Source: Prescottella defluvii (GTDB lineage: Bacteria; Actinomycetota; Actinomycetes; Mycobacteriales; Mycobacteriaceae). From it: a stretch of 64,000 nucleotides of DNA. Below are positions 49,790 through 60,376 of the stretch, piece after piece; within the stretch, counting starts at the first letter, position 1; the number at the start of each line of letters is the position of its first letter. The stretch spans positions 2,728,001-2,792,000 of the forward strand of contig CP121458.1 of NCBI GenBank assembly GCA_029690005.1, in the 5' to 3' direction. The notes under the pieces are model-generated. The model was not told the DNA's origin. It ran no database searches and saw only the letters and a list, made by a program, of their open reading frames with translations. The position numbers and the translations under genes are program-made.

Positions 49790-50671
49790 GTGGACCGGGC
49801 CCTGCCGACTGCACCGCCGTTGTTCGCGAGCGTCGACGACGTCGTCGACCGCCTTGCCGAGACCGGCTACCTTTCCGACAAGGCGACCGCCACCGCGGTG
49901 TTCCTCGCCGACCGCCTGGGTAAGCCGCTGCTCATCGAGGGTCCCGCCGGCGTCGGCAAGACCGAGCTGGCGCGGGCCGTCGCGCAGACGTCGGACGCCG
50001 AGCTGGTGCGGCTGCAGTGCTACGAGGGCGTCGACGAGTCCCGCGCGCTGTACGAGTGGAACCACGCCAAGCAGATCCTCCGGATCCAGGCCGGAAGTGA
50101 CCACAGCTGGGACGCGACCAAGCAGGACGTGTTCTCGGAGGAGTTTCTGCTGTCGCGTCCGCTGCTGACCGCGATCCGCCGCGAGGACCCGACGGTGCTG
50201 CTGGTCGACGAGGTCGACAAGGCCGACGTCGAGATCGAGGGCCTGCTACTCGAGGTGCTCAGCGACTTCGCGGTGACGATTCCCGAGCTGGGCACCATCA
50301 CCGCCACCCGCAAGCCGTTCGCGGTGCTCACCTCGAACGCGACGCGCGAGCTGTCGGAGGCGCTCAAGCGGCGCTGCCTGTTCCTGCACCTGGATTTCCC
50401 GGACGCCGAGCTCGAGCGCCGAATCTTGGCGAGCCGGGTCCCGGAGCTGCCCGAGGCGGTCGCCGAGCAGCTCGTCCGGACCGTGAACGTGTTGCGCGCG
50501 ATGCAGCTCAAGAAGGTGCCGTCGGTGTCGGAGACGATCGACTGGGGTCGCACGCTCCTTGCCCTGGGACTCGACACGCTCGACGACGCCGCGGTCCGCG
50601 CCACGATGGGTGTGGTGCTCAAGCATCGGGCCGATCAGCAGCGCGCCGCCGCCGAGCTGCGCCTCAACTGA
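49790..50671 (+). CDS. MoxR-type AAA+ ATPase
   Basis: 293 residues, intact. Walker A EGPAGVGKTELAR, Walker B VLLVDEVDKADVEIE and sensor TSNATRELSEALKRRC are typical of the MoxR branch. GTG 49790 follows AAAGGAG by 6 bases. It is paired with the VWA protein downstream (14-bp gap), equivalent to Rv2426c-Rv2425c. Such pairs act as chaperone machines inserting metal cofactors or remodelling complexes; CoxD/CoxE of CO dehydrogenase are the best-known relatives. The client here is unknown. Confidence 0.9.
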   Translation: MDRALPTAPPLFASVDDVVDRLAETGYLSDKATATAVFLADRLGKPLLIEGPAGVGKTELARAVAQTSDAELVRLQCYEGVDESRALYEWNHAKQILRIQAGSDHSWDATKQDVFSEEFLLSRPLLTAIRREDPTVLLVDEVDKADVEIEGLLLEVLSDFAVTIPELGTITATRKPFAVLTSNATRELSEALKRRCLFLHLDFPDAELERRILASRVPELPEAVAEQLVRTVNVLRAMQLKKVPSVSETIDWGRTLLALGLDTLDDAAVRATMGVVLKHRADQQRAAAELRLN

Positions 50672-50684
50672 GAGGACCGAGCCG

Positions 50685-52133
50685 ATGGTCACCTCGCCCG
50701 CGCAACGTCGTGGTGGTCCGCCCGCGCCGCACGGTCTGCCCGGGCATCTCGTCGACTTCGTCGAGGCGCTGCGTCGTCGCGGCATCTCGGTCGGACCGTC
50801 CGAGACGGTCGATGCCGGTCAGGTGATGTCCGTCCTCGACCTGCTCGACCGGGAGGCGCTGCGCGAGGGGCTGGCGTGCGCGTTGCTGCGGCGCCCCACC
50901 CACCGACCGACGTTCGACGCGCTGTTCGACCTGTGGTTCCCCGCGGGCATCGGCATCCGTGGCGGTGATGGCGACGGCGACCCCGTGCTGCCGCGCACTC
51001 CCGACGGCGAGATCGACCTCGAGGCGCTGCAGGAGCTGCTCGCCGAGTTGCTCTCCGACGACTCGCCGGAGGCGCTCGAGCAGCTCGAGGCGATCGTCGC
51101 GCAGATGGTCGAGGAGATCGGCCGGTACGACTCTGCCAACGGGCCGTCGTTCTCGGCGTATCAGGCGCTGCGCAACGTGGCACCGGACACGCTGCTCGAG
51201 AAGATCCTCTCCGGGCTACTCGGCAATCAGCGGCGCGACGACAAGCCCGGGGGCGACTACGCGTCCGAGGTCGCCAAGCGCGCAGCGGTGCAGCGGATCG
51301 CGGACTTCCGCAAGATGGTCGAGTCCGAGACGCGGCGTCGGTCGGCGGAGCAGGTCGGCAAGGAACGCGTCGCGAGCTACGGCGTGCCGAGGCTGGCCGA
51401 GGAGGTGGACTTCCTGCGGGCGTCCGACTCCGAACTCGTGGCCCTGCGCAAGAGCGTGACGCCGCTGGCGCGGCTGCTCGCGAGCCGGTTGGCGGTGCGG
51501 CGCAGCCGGGCCCGTGCGGGTGCGATCGACCTGCGCCGCACCCTGCGCAAGTCCATGTCCACGGGCGGGGTGCCGATCGATCTGGTGCAGCGCAAGCCAC
51601 GGCCGGCGCGCCCCGAGCTGGTCCTGCTGTGCGACGTCTCCGGCTCGGTGGCCGGGTTCTCGCACTTCACGCTGCTGCTGGTACATGCCCTGCGTGAACA
51701 GTTCTCGCGGGTGCGGGTCTTCGCGTTCATCGACACCACCGACGAGGTGACCCGCTTCTTCGACACCGGATCGGACCTCGGGGTGGCGATGTCCCGGATG
51801 ATCCGGGAGGCCGAGCTGATCACCTACGACGGGCACTCGGACTACGGCCACGCGCTGGGGGTGTTCGCCGAACGGTACGCACACAGCATCACCAGCCGCA
51901 GCTCGCTGCTCGTGCTTGGCGACGGGCGCAACAACTACCGCGACCCGGGGTTGCCGGCGCTCGAGCATCTGGTGTCGGTGGCCAAGCACGCGCACTGGCT
52001 CAACCCCGAGCCTCGTGGGCAGTGGGGCACCGGGGACTCGGCGGCGCTGGTCTACAACGAGGTCATCGACATGCACGAGTGCCGATCCGCCCAGCAACTC
52101 GCCGCGGTCGTCGCCGGTTTGCTGCCTGTGTGA
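50685..52133 (+). CDS. VWA domain-containing CoxE-like protein
   Basis: 482 residues, intact. Helical N-terminal part with acidic segments (LQELLAELLSDDSPEALEQL), then a von Willebrand A domain with the metal-binding DVSGSVAG (DxSxS MIDAS) and later Thr/Asp positions (YDGHSDYG, LGDGRNNYRDPG). Partner of the preceding AAA+ ATPase. ATG 50685. No signal peptide, so cytosolic. Confidence 0.88.
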   Translation: MVTSPAQRRGGPPAPHGLPGHLVDFVEALRRRGISVGPSETVDAGQVMSVLDLLDREALREGLACALLRRPTHRPTFDALFDLWFPAGIGIRGGDGDGDPVLPRTPDGEIDLEALQELLAELLSDDSPEALEQLEAIVAQMVEEIGRYDSANGPSFSAYQALRNVAPDTLLEKILSGLLGNQRRDDKPGGDYASEVAKRAAVQRIADFRKMVESETRRRSAEQVGKERVASYGVPRLAEEVDFLRASDSELVALRKSVTPLARLLASRLAVRRSRARAGAIDLRRTLRKSMSTGGVPIDLVQRKPRPARPELVLLCDVSGSVAGFSHFTLLLVHALREQFSRVRVFAFIDTTDEVTRFFDTGSDLGVAMSRMIREAELITYDGHSDYGHALGVFAERYAHSITSRSSLLVLGDGRNNYRDPGLPALEHLVSVAKHAHWLNPEPRGQWGTGDSAALVYNEVIDMHECRSAQQLAAVVAGLLPV

Positions 52134-52169
52134 ATCGGCGCCCCGGGGCAGCCCGTAAGCTGGACTCTC

Positions 52170-52910
52170 GTGCAGCAGCCGACAGCGATCACCCCTCGGC
52201 GCCGCCTCGGCGTCATGGGTGGCACCTTCGATCCGATCCACCACGGTCACCTCGTGGCCGCCAGGTGAGGTCGCCGATCGATTCGCTCTCGACGAGGTGA
52301 TCTTCGTCCCCACGGGACAGCCGTGGCAGAAGGACGATCGTCAGGTCAGCCCCGCCGAGGACCGCTACCTGATGACGGTCATCGCGACGGCGTCGAATCC
52401 GCGGTTCTCGGTGAGCCGCGTCGACATCGACCGCGGCAAGGTCACCTACACGGTGGACACGCTGCGGGATCTGCGGGCGCAGCATCCGGACGCGGAGCTG
52501 TACTTCATCACGGGCGCCGACGCGCTCGAGAGCGTCCTGTCGTGGCAGGACTGGGAGGAACTGTTCGCGCTCGCCAAGTTCGTCGGCGTCTCGCGACCGG
52601 GCTACGAGCTGCACACCGAGCACCTCTCGTCGCACCTCGAACGGCTGCCGCGCGACGCGGTGACGTTGATCGAGATCCCCGCGCTGGCGATCTCGTCCAC
52701 CGAGTGCCGGCTGCGGGCGAGCGAGCACCGGCCCGTCTGGTATCTGGTGCCGGACGGGGTGGTGCAGTACATCAGCAAGCGGAACCTGTACCGGCCGCAG
52801 GGGCGGAGCGGCTGGACGGTGCGGTCACGATGTCGGAGCCGGTCCCGGCGCGACAGTCGCCCGCGGAACCTTCACAATCTTCAGTACAAGCAGAACCGGG
52901 AGAACACTGA
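52170..52910 (+). CDS. nadD: nicotinate-nucleotide adenylyltransferase (two frame breaks)
   Basis: About 246 residues after joining. Adenylates nicotinate mononucleotide in NAD synthesis. [15 protein letters not shown] is the nucleotidyltransferase signature; [22 protein letters not shown] and [10 protein letters not shown] (SSTxIR-type motif) follow. The frame breaks near 52262 (gccaggtgaggtc, one extra base; expected [11 protein letters not shown]) and probably near 52800 (a G run one short), giving a stop at 52910; without the second break the stop is 52914. GTG 52170 has TAAGCT 8 nt upstream. rsfS starts at the next base. Confidence 0.93.
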
Positions 52911-53330
52911 GTGAGCGCATCGAACGAGGCCATCGGCATGGCACGCATCGCCGCATTGGCGGCCGACGAGAAGTTGGCCTCCGACGTGGTGGTGCTGGAC
53001 GTCTCGGAGCAGCTCGTGATCACGGACTGCTTCGTCATCGCGTCCGCGCCCAACGAGCGTCAGGTCAACGCGATCGTCGAGAACATCGAGGACAAGCTGC
53101 GCGAGGCCGGGCACAAGCCGGTGCGCCGCGAGGGCACCCGCGAGGGCCGCTGGGCGCTGCTCGACTACGTCGACATCGTCATCCACGTCCAGCACACCGA
53201 CGAGCGCAACTTCTACGCGCTGGACCGGCTGTGGAAGGAGCTGCCCGAGATCCCGGTGGAGGGCATCGAGCCCCGGCAGCTGCCGGTCGACTCGGACCCG
53301 GTCGACGACGCGGGGGAGCCGGAGCTGTGA
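52911..53330 (+). CDS. rsfS: ribosomal silencing factor RsfS
   Basis: 139 residues, intact. Binds L14 and blocks 30S-50S joining under starvation. [19 protein letters not shown] and [21 protein letters not shown] are the conserved Iojap/RsfS motifs, and an acidic tail follows. GTG 52911 directly follows nadD, and its TGA overlaps the start of the phosphatase. Confidence 0.95.
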   Translation: MSASNEAIGMARIAALAADEKLASDVVVLDVSEQLVITDCFVIASAPNERQVNAIVENIEDKLREAGHKPVRREGTREGRWALLDYVDIVIHVQHTDERNFYALDRLWKELPEIPVEGIEPRQLPVDSDPVDDAGEPEL

Positions 53331-53992
53331 CGGCGGCCGCGGGCCTGCCCGCGGTCAGGCGTCTGATTCTGCTGCGGCACGGTCAGACCGAGTACAACGC
53401 GTCGGACCGGATGCAGGGTCAGCTCGACACCGACCTGTCCGATCTGGGGCGTACCCAGGCGAAGACCGTCGCACAGGCGCTCGCCGACAAGCGTCCGTTC
53501 GCGATCGTGTCGTCCGATCTGCGCCGCGCGCACGACACCGCGCTCGCGCTCGGCGACCACGTCGGGCTGTCGGTGGAGACCGACAGCCGGCTCCGCGAGA
53601 CGCACCTCGGGGAGTGGCAGGGGCTCACCCACAGCGACGTCGACGCCATCTCGCCCGGAGCCCGGGCGCGGTGGCGCACCGACGCCGAATGGGCGCCGCC
53701 GGCCGGGGAGAGCCGCATCGACGTGGCCGAGCGCAGCCTGCCGGTGGTGCACGAACTGCTCGCGCGGCACGAGAACTGGGGATCGGATCCGCTGGTGCTC
53801 GTCGCGCACGGCGGTCTCATCGCCGCGCTCACGGCGCGACTGCTCGACCTGCCGGTGGATCGGTGGCCGGTGCTCGGAGGACTCGGGAACACCAGCTGGG
53901 TGCAGCTCAGCGGACATGGGGAGGGAACAGAAGCGGTATGGCGATTGGATGTGTGGAACGCGTCGTCGAGCGTGGCCAGTGACGTCCTCTGA
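53327..53992 (+). CDS. gpgP: histidine phosphatase, glucosyl-3-phosphoglycerate phosphatase-like
   Basis: 221 residues, intact. RHG motif [10 protein letters not shown] (phosphorylated His18), Glu in [12 protein letters not shown] and second His in VLVAHGG are those of the phosphoglycerate-mutase superfamily. Syntenic with Rv2419c, which dephosphorylates glucosyl-3-phosphoglycerate in methylglucose lipopolysaccharide synthesis. GTG 53327 overlaps the rsfS stop; the 3' end overlaps the next gene by 14 bp. Confidence 0.88.
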   Translation: MTAAAGLPAVRRLILLRHGQTEYNASDRMQGQLDTDLSDLGRTQAKTVAQALADKRPFAIVSSDLRRAHDTALALGDHVGLSVETDSRLRETHLGEWQGLTHSDVDAISPGARARWRTDAEWAPPAGESRIDVAERSLPVVHELLARHENWGSDPLVLVAHGGLIAALTARLLDLPVDRWPVLGGLGNTSWVQLSGHGEGTEAVWRLDVWNASSSVASDVL

Positions 53993-54785
53993 CGGCGATG
54001 CCGTCGATGTGACCGACGGCTCGGCCGTCGAGACGGCCCCGGATGCCGCTCAGCCGGTCCTGTTGGTGGTCGCGGATTCGCTCGCGTACTACGGGCCCAA
54101 GGGCGGCCTGCCCGCGGACCATCCGCGGATCTGGCCGACCCTCGTGGCGAAGGAACTGGGGTGGCGCGTCGAACTCGTCGCGCGGATCGGCTGGACCAGC
54201 CGGGACGCGTGGTGGGCGATCACGCAGGACCCGCGGGTGTGGGCGGCGGTGCCGCAGGCCGGTGCCGTGGTGTTCGCGGTCGGCGGCATGGATTCGCTGC
54301 CGTCCCCGCTGCCGACGGCGCTGCGCGAGCAGCTGCGCTACATCCGCCCGCCGGCGCTGCGGCGCGTCGTGCGCTCCGGCTACCAGTGGCTGCAGCCGCG
54401 GCTGTCGAAGCTCGGCCGTCCGGTGGCGCTGCCGCCGAAGCTGTCGGTCGAGTACCTCGAGAGCTGCCGCGACGCGCTCGCCGCGATCCGGCCGGACCTG
54501 CCGGTGATCGGCACGTATCCCTCGGTGCACCGCTGCGACGCGTACGGGCGGGTCCACACCGGGCGTGCCCCGGCGGTCCGCGCGCTCGAGGCATGGTCGG
54601 CCGAGAAGGGTGTTCCGATGGTCGATCTGGCGGCCGCGGTCCGCGAGAACGTCTTCTCCGATCGCGCCAATCCGGACGGCATCCACTGGGGCTGGGATGC
54701 CCACGAGGAAGTCGCGGCGGCCATGATCGACGCGATCAAGAACGTCCGTCGCACTGCAGACCCCGCCGAGAGCGAAATAGGGTAG
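53979..54785 (+). CDS. SGNH-hydrolase-like octanoyltransferase, OctT family
   Basis: 268 residues, intact. [16 protein letters not shown] is the GDSL-like block [16 protein letters not shown] block III and [16 protein letters not shown] block V with catalytic Asp and His. Homologue of Rv2418c, reported to transfer octanoate to diglucosylglycerate, an early intermediate of mycobacterial methylglucose lipopolysaccharide. GTG 53979 is chosen; an in-frame ATG at 53916 would lie inside gpgP. Pairing with gpgP supports the pathway. Confidence 0.83.
   Translation: MTSSDGDAVDVTDGSAVETAPDAAQPVLLVVADSLAYYGPKGGLPADHPRIWPTLVAKELGWRVELVARIGWTSRDAWWAITQDPRVWAAVPQAGAVVFAVGGMDSLPSPLPTALREQLRYIRPPALRRVVRSGYQWLQPRLSKLGRPVALPPKLSVEYLESCRDALAAIRPDLPVIGTYPSVHRCDAYGRVHTGRAPAVRALEAWSAEKGVPMVDLAAAVRENVFSDRANPDGIHWGWDAHEEVAAAMIDAIKNVRRTADPAESEIG
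54778..54783 (+). promoter_or_regulatory. -10 box of degV (leaderless type)
   Basis: TAGGGT ends 6 nt before GTG 54790; it overlaps the end of the octanoyltransferase gene. Confidence 0.45.
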
Positions 54786-54789
54786 GGGC

Positions 54790-55659
54790 GTGCCTGTCGT
54801 CGTCGTCACCGACTCCTCGGCCTGCCTGTCTCCCGAACTGGTCGACAGGCTCGGCATCCGCGTCGTGCCTCTGCACGTGCTCCACGACGGGCACGACTAT
54901 CGAGACGGCGTCGACAACGTCCCGGACGGCCTGGCCGGTGTGACCACCTCGGGGGCGTCGCCGGGCGAACTCGGGGACGTGTACGCGGCCGCGCTGGCCG
55001 ACAGCGGCGGGGACGGTGTCGTCGCAGTGCACATCTCCCGGCAGCTGTCGGGCACGTGGGAGGCCGGTCGGCAGGCCGCGGAGGCGCTGGGCGAGCAGGT
55101 CCGCGTGGTGGACTCCGCGTCGGCGGGCATGGGGCTCGGGTTCCCGGCGCTCGCCGCGGCGCGGGTCGCCCGCGCCGGGCGCAGTCTGGAGGCCGTGTAC
55201 CAGAAGGCGGTCGAGGTGGCCGCGCGCGGTCGCACGCTGATCGTCGTCGACCGCCTGGACCATCTGCGGCGCGGCGGACGGATCGGCACGGCGGCCGCCC
55301 TGCTCGGCACCGCGCTGGCGATGAAGCCGGTGCTGCACCTCGTCGACGGCAAACTGGTGCTGCGCGAGAAGACGCGTACGTCGACGAAGGCGCTGGGCAA
55401 GTTGGTCGACGCGGCGGTCGAGTACGCCGGCTCGGAACCCGCCGCTGTCGCGGTACATCATTCGTCCGCGCCGCAGCGCGCGGAAGAGGTTGCGGCGCAA
55501 CTGAAAGAACGCGTCCCCGCGATGACCGAACTGGTCGTCACCGAGATCGGAAGCGTGCTCGGCGCACGCGTCGGCGCGGGCGCCGTCGGTGTCGTCGTGT
55601 GCCCGGGCGGCGCCGACGCGGACGATCCGTCCGGCGATTCATCCACAGCCCACGGCTGA
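54790..55659 (+). CDS. DegV-family fatty-acid-binding protein
   Basis: 289 residues, intact. VVVVTDSSACLSPELV at the start and the STSGASPGELGDV-type and HISRQLSGTWEA segments match DegV proteins, which bind a fatty acid between two domains and in Firmicutes (FakB) deliver it to a kinase. No FakA-like gene is nearby. Homologue of Rv2417c. GTG 54790 follows a -10 box directly. Confidence 0.9.
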   Translation: MPVVVVTDSSACLSPELVDRLGIRVVPLHVLHDGHDYRDGVDNVPDGLAGVTTSGASPGELGDVYAAALADSGGDGVVAVHISRQLSGTWEAGRQAAEALGEQVRVVDSASAGMGLGFPALAAARVARAGRSLEAVYQKAVEVAARGRTLIVVDRLDHLRRGGRIGTAAALLGTALAMKPVLHLVDGKLVLREKTRTSTKALGKLVDAAVEYAGSEPAAVAVHHSSAPQRAEEVAAQLKERVPAMTELVVTEIGSVLGARVGAGAVGVVVCPGGADADDPSGDSSTAHG

Positions 55660-55715
55660 TCCACAGACGTCTTTCCGGACGCGCGTGCAGGCGGTCCGTC
55701 GTCGTCGGCGGCGTC

Positions 55716-55721
55716 TACGGT
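55716..55721 (+). promoter_or_regulatory. -10 box of comEA (leaderless type)
   Basis: TACGGT ends 7 nt before ATG 55729. Confidence 0.4.
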
Positions 55722-55728
55722 CGGCGCC

Positions 55729-56609
55729 ATGGGTACCGATCTGGATCGAGCGAGGGTGCGCAGCAGGCTCGCGGCGGCGTCCACCGTGCCGACGCCGATG
55801 CGCCCGGACAGCGCGGCCGACGCAGTCGACGATGACGACGCTCCGACGTGGGCGCCGGGATGGCTGTCCGATCAGGACGAGTTGCCGGGCGAGCTGGACG
55901 GCCTGCGGGATTCGTCGCGGTGGAGGGGGACGCGGCTGAACCTCGGACGGCGTGGGGCGCTCGCCCTGGTCGTCGTGGGTGTGGTCGCCGCCGGAATTGC
56001 CGCGGTGTCGGTGTGGCGCGATCGTCCGACGGCCCAGGCGGTTCCGCCGCTGCCGGTCGTGGAGGTCCGGGAGCCGGACGCCGGTGTCGTGGCCCCGGCC
56101 GCGCCCAGCCCACTCAGCCGGCACCGCCCACACCCGACGCCCAACTGGTGGTGAGCGTGGTCGGGCTCGTCAACCAGGCCGGGCTGGTGCGCCTGCCACC
56201 CGGCTCCCGCATCGCCGACGCGCTCGCGGCCGCGGGAGGTCCGCGGCCCGGTGCGGATGTGCTCGGGCTCAACATGGCCGAGAAGATCGACGACGGTGAC
56301 CAGATCCTCGTCGGGGTGGCGCCGCCCGACGGCGGTCCCACCACCGTCGGCAGCGCCCGGGTGGGTCCCGGTACGGCGGCATCGGCCGGAGGTGCGGGCG
56401 CCCCGGCGAAGGCGGCCGGGAAGGTGAACCTGAACACGGCCGCCGAGGCGGACCTGGACGCGCTGCCCGGCGTCGGGCCGGTCACCGCGGCGGCCATCGT
56501 GGCGTGGCGGCAGACCAACGGTAAGTTCACCGACGTCGAGCAGTTGGGCGAGGTGAACGGCATCGGACCCGCCCGGCTCGCGAAGCTGCGCGAGCTGGTG
56601 ACGTTGTGA
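55729..56609 (+). CDS. comEA: ComEA-family helix-hairpin-helix DNA-binding protein (one frame break)
   Basis: About 293 residues after joining. Cytosolic N-terminus, one membrane helix (ALALVVVGVVAAGIAAVSVW), an SLBB domain (VVGLVNQAGLVRLPPGSRI) and C-terminal HhH repeats (VNLNTAAEADLDALPGVGPVTAAAIV, in pieces). The frame breaks near 56113 (gcgcccagcccactc, one base missing) within a Pro/Ala linker. Binds DNA at the cell surface for ComEC. Four bases separate it from comEC. Confidence 0.92.
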
Positions 56610-56613
56610 CGCA

Positions 56614-59007
56614 ATGAGTTCGCCCACGTCGGACCGGGTGCGTCCGCTCGATCTGCGCCTCGTGCCGTCGGCGGCGACGTGTTGGGCGGCGACGATCGTG
56701 GGGATGCTCGCCGGTTGGCGTACCGCCGCAGTCCTCGGGATCGCGCTGGCCGGCGTGGGCACGCTGTCCGCGGTCGCCGTGGTGTGGGTTCGCCGTCGAG
56801 GTGCGCCGCCGATCGTCGTCGGCGTCGGTGTGGCGGCTCTCGCGGCCGCCCTGCTCGGGGCGGGATTCGCCGCGGCGATTGCGGTGCGTGCCCATGCGGT
56901 TGCGGTCCACCCGCTCGCCGCGAAGGCGGCCACCCAGGCCTCCGCCACGCTGACCGTCGTCGTCGACGACGACCCGAAGCCGTTGCGCAGTAGTGGTTTC
57001 GGGGGCCGACGCCAGCTGATGATCCGGGCGTCACTACGGTCCGTGACGGACGCGGGAGGAACGACCGGCGCGGGTGGTTCTGTGCTGGTGTTCGCCGAGG
57101 CGCCGCAGTGGGAGAACCTGTTGCCCGGGCAGCAGGTGAGCCTGCGCGGACGACTCGCGGTGCCCGAGCGCAGCGATCTCACGGTCGCGGTGGTGCGGGC
57201 CGCGGGTCCGCCGAGCCGCGTCGACCCGCCGCCGACGATCCAACGCTGGGCCGGCGGCGTCCGCGAGCGGTTGGCGTCGGCGGCCGCCTCCGGCCTGCCG
57301 CCGGATCAGGCCGGACTGCTGCCCGGTCTCGTCGTCGGCGACACGTCCGCGCTGCCGCAGGCGGTGAAGGACGCGTTCAACGCGGCCGGGCTCTCGCATT
57401 TGACCGCGGTGTCCGGCGCGAACGTGTCGATCGTGTTGGGTGCGGTGCTGCTGATCGTGCGCGGACTCGGGATCGGTCCGCGGGCCGGGGCGGTGCTGGC
57501 CGGCGTGGCGCTCGCAGCGTTCGTCGTCATCGCGCGGCCGTCGCCGAGCGTGCTGCGTGCCGCGGCGATGGGATGTGTCGCCCTGCTGGCGCTGGTGACA
57601 GGCCGTCGCAGACAGGCGATCCCCGCCCTCGCCGCCTCCGTTGTCGTGCTGCTCGCGTTGTTTCCCTCGCTCGCAGTCGATTTCGGCTTCGCGCTGTCGG
57701 TGGCCGCGACTGCCGGGCTGGTCGTCGTCTCCCCGATCCTCGTGGATCGGCTGCGGGAACGGCGCTGGCCGCGGTGGCTGGCGGAGATGTGCGCCGTGGC
57801 CGTCGCGGCATTCGTGGTCACCGCACCGCTGGTGGCGGCGATGGCGGGAACTGTCAGCGTCGTGTCGATCGTCGCGAACATCCTGGTCGCGCCGGTTGTC
57901 GCGCCGATCACCGTCGTGGGTGCCGTGACCGCGGTCCTCGCCGCGGTGTGGGCGCCGGCCGCCGCGCTCGTCGTGCGGATCGCGGGTCCGCCGCTGTGGT
58001 GGCTGCTCGAGGTCGCCGACCGCGCGGCGGACGTCCCGGGCGTGACGGTCGTGGTCGGCGGCGGGTTGGCGGGTGCCGCCGTCGTTGCGGTCGGGTTGGT
58101 GATCGTGGGACTCGCGGCGCGGTTCCGGTGGTCTCGCCGGATCCTGTTGGCGCTCGTGATCGGTGTGTCCGCAGTCTGGGTGCCGACCCGGGTGTACACG
58201 CCGGGGTGGCCGGCTGCGGGATGGGCGTTCGTCGCGTGCGACGTCGGGCAGGGCGACGGCCTGGTCCTGTCGACGGGTGACGGTCGCGCCGTGGTCGTGG
58301 ATGCCGGTCCGGATCCGGAACCGATGGACCGCTGTCTACGACGTCTCGGCATCGAGGAGATTGCGCTGGTGATCGTGACGCACCTGCACGCGGATCACTA
58401 TGGCGGACTCGAGGGTGTGCTCCACGGCCGTGCGGTGGGCGCGATCGCGATCGGCCCGTCCGATCTGCCCGGCGGCGGATTCCGTTTCGTGTCCGGAGCG
58501 GGGTCGCGCGCCGACGTCGCGCGGGTGCGTCTCGATCCGGGACGTGACCTGACGGTGGGCCGGCTGCGTCTGCAGGTGCTGGGTCCGTTGGTGCCGCCAC
58601 CACGCACCGAGGAAACGGCCGACGACGCGGCCAACGACACCTCGCTGGTGATCAAGGCGTACACGCCGGCGGGGACCATCCTGCTGACCGGCGATGTGGA
58701 GGAGGCCGGTCAGCGGGCGCTGCTGCGGTCCGGGGTGTCGCTGCGGGCGGACGTGCTGAAGGTCCCGCACCACGGATCACGCACGACAGCACCCGAATTC
58801 ATCGCCGCCGTTCGCCCTCGGCTCGCCGTGATCAGCGTCGGCGCCGGCAACCCGTTCGGGCACCCCAACCCGGGCATCGTCGACCGACTCACCGCACTGG
58901 GAGCCGTGACGATGCGCACCGATGTGGACGGCGATGTCGCGGTGGTTCGATCCGGGTCCGGGGCACTTGCGGTGGTGGGGCGTTCGCATGGCACCATCGT
59001 TCGGTGA
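56614..59007 (+). CDS. comEC: ComEC/Rec2 DNA internalisation channel protein
   Basis: 797 residues, intact. N-terminal OB-like soluble part, the competence domain with many membrane helices ([18 protein letters not shown] is the signature), and a C-terminal metallo-beta-lactamase-like domain with HLHADHYGG and PHHGSRTT. Natural competence is not established in most mycolate actinobacteria, though the comEA-comEC-holA order is conserved. ATG 56614; its TGA overlaps the holA start as GTGA. The longest unbroken coding region in the window. Confidence 0.95.
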   Translation: MSSPTSDRVRPLDLRLVPSAATCWAATIVGMLAGWRTAAVLGIALAGVGTLSAVAVVWVRRRGAPPIVVGVGVAALAAALLGAGFAAAIAVRAHAVAVHPLAAKAATQASATLTVVVDDDPKPLRSSGFGGRRQLMIRASLRSVTDAGGTTGAGGSVLVFAEAPQWENLLPGQQVSLRGRLAVPERSDLTVAVVRAAGPPSRVDPPPTIQRWAGGVRERLASAAASGLPPDQAGLLPGLVVGDTSALPQAVKDAFNAAGLSHLTAVSGANVSIVLGAVLLIVRGLGIGPRAGAVLAGVALAAFVVIARPSPSVLRAAAMGCVALLALVTGRRRQAIPALAASVVVLLALFPSLAVDFGFALSVAATAGLVVVSPILVDRLRERRWPRWLAEMCAVAVAAFVVTAPLVAAMAGTVSVVSIVANILVAPVVAPITVVGAVTAVLAAVWAPAAALVVRIAGPPLWWLLEVADRAADVPGVTVVVGGGLAGAAVVAVGLVIVGLAARFRWSRRILLALVIGVSAVWVPTRVYTPGWPAAGWAFVACDVGQGDGLVLSTGDGRAVVVDAGPDPEPMDRCLRRLGIEEIALVIVTHLHADHYGGLEGVLHGRAVGAIAIGPSDLPGGGFRFVSGAGSRADVARVRLDPGRDLTVGRLRLQVLGPLVPPPRTEETADDAANDTSLVIKAYTPAGTILLTGDVEEAGQRALLRSGVSLRADVLKVPHHGSRTTAPEFIAAVRPRLAVISVGAGNPFGHPNPGIVDRLTALGAVTMRTDVDGDVAVVRSGSGALAVVGRSHGTIVR

Positions 59008-59981
59008 GCACCTCTACGCGACCCGATCCGCTCCATCTCGTCCTCGGTGACGAGGAGTTGTTGGTCGAGCGCGCGGTCGCGTCGGTGATCAGTGCGGTGC
59101 GTGCCGCGGCGGGCCCGGCCGGGGACGACATCCCGGTCTCGCGCCTGCGTGCCGGTGACGCCAGCGCCCCGGAACTGGCCGAGCTGCTCAGCCCGTCCCT
59201 GTTCGCGGAGGACCGGGTGGTCGTGCTCGAGGCGGCCGCGGAAGCGGGCAAGGACGCCGTCGCGCTGGTGCAGGACGCCGCCGCGGACCTTCCCGAGGGC
59301 GTCGTGCTGGTCGTGCTGCATTCGGGCGCGGGCCGCGCGAAGGCGATGGCGGGTGTCCTGCAGAAGACCGGCGCCACGGTCCACCAGTGCGCCAAGTTGA
59401 AGCCGGGCGAACGCGTGGACTTCGTGCGCGGCGAGTTCCGGGCCGCGGGCGTGCGCGTGTCCCCGGAGGTCATCGAGTTGGTCGTCGAGGCCGTCGGTTC
59501 CGACCTGCGTGAGCTGGCCGCGGCCTGCTCACAGCTGGTCGCCGACACCGGCGGAAAGATCGACGCCGGCGCGGTGCAGCGGTACTACTCGGGCAAGGCC
59601 GAGGTATCGGGGTTCGACGTCGCGGACAAGGCCGTCGCCGGTGACCGACGCGGTGCGATGGAAGCCCTGCGGTGGGCGATGCACCGAGGAGTGGCGCACG
59701 TTCTGCTCGCCGACGCGCTCGCCGACGCCGTGCACACGATCGCTCGGGTGGGTTCGGCCGGTCGCGGCGACCCGTTCCGGATGGCGTCCGAACTCGGCAT
59801 GCCGCCGTGGAAGGTCAAGAAGGCGCAGGGGCAGGCCCGCGGCTGGGACCCCACCTCGATCGGCGAGGCGCTGCAGGTGGTCGCCAAGCTCAACGCGGAT
59901 GTGAAGGGTCAGGCCGCCGACGCCGACTACGCCGTCGAGTGGGCGGTGCAGCGTGTCGCGTCCCTCCACGGCGGCCGCTGA
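59004..59981 (+). CDS. holA: DNA polymerase III subunit delta
   Basis: 325 residues, intact. Clamp-loader subunit that opens the beta ring. [16 protein letters not shown] at the start, [14 protein letters not shown], and the collar-domain [18 protein letters not shown] are conserved. GTG 59004 overlaps the comEC stop. Followed by a strong bidirectional terminator. Confidence 0.94.
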   Translation: MSTSTRPDPLHLVLGDEELLVERAVASVISAVRAAAGPAGDDIPVSRLRAGDASAPELAELLSPSLFAEDRVVVLEAAAEAGKDAVALVQDAAADLPEGVVLVVLHSGAGRAKAMAGVLQKTGATVHQCAKLKPGERVDFVRGEFRAAGVRVSPEVIELVVEAVGSDLRELAAACSQLVADTGGKIDAGAVQRYYSGKAEVSGFDVADKAVAGDRRGAMEALRWAMHRGVAHVLLADALADAVHTIARVGSAGRGDPFRMASELGMPPWKVKKAQGQARGWDPTSIGEALQVVAKLNADVKGQAADADYAVEWAVQRVASLHGGR

Positions 59982-60046
59982 CCTTTCGACACCGAGGTCG
60001 GGACTACCGACAGGTCCGTTCGGTCCGACGACCCGGTCGCGACAAC

Positions 60047-60079
60047 GACTAGCCCCCGATCAGTGATCGGGGGCTAGTC
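60047..60079. terminator. bidirectional terminator between holA and rpsT
   Basis: GACTAGCCCCCGATC pairs with GATCGGGGGCTAGTC (15 bp) around AGT, between convergent genes. Confidence 0.9.
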
Positions 60080-60115
60080 TACAGAGCTTGCGACGGTGGA
60101 ACCGTCAGAAACTTG

Positions 60116-60376
60116 TCAGAGAGAGTTGGCGACCTTCGCGAGCGCCGACTTCTTGTTGGCTGCCTGGTTGGCGTGGATGACGCCCTTGCCGGCTGCCTTG
60201 TCGAGCTTGCGGCTGGTGGCGACGAGGAGCTCGTTGGCCTTGTCCTTGTCACCGGCTGCCGCGGCCTCGCGGAAGGAACGGATCGCCGTGCGCAGCGAGG
60301 ACTTGACCGACTGGTTGCGGAGTCGGTTGCGCTCGTTGGTGCGGATCCGCTTCACCTGGGACTTGATGTTGGCCAC
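60116..60376 (-). CDS. rpsT: 30S ribosomal protein S20
   Basis: 86 residues, intact. [21 protein letters not shown] and [18 protein letters not shown] are diagnostic; binds 16S rRNA. GTG 60376 (Met-Ala-Asn) start. Convergent with holA, as in M. tuberculosis, where rpsT is also on the opposite strand from its neighbours. The 267-bp gap to the aquaporin gene holds both promoters and no gene. Confidence 0.97.
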   Translation of the reverse strand: MANIKSQVKRIRTNERNRLRNQSVKSSLRTAIRSFREAAAAGDKDKANELLVATSRKLDKAAGKGVIHANQAANKKSALAKVANSL

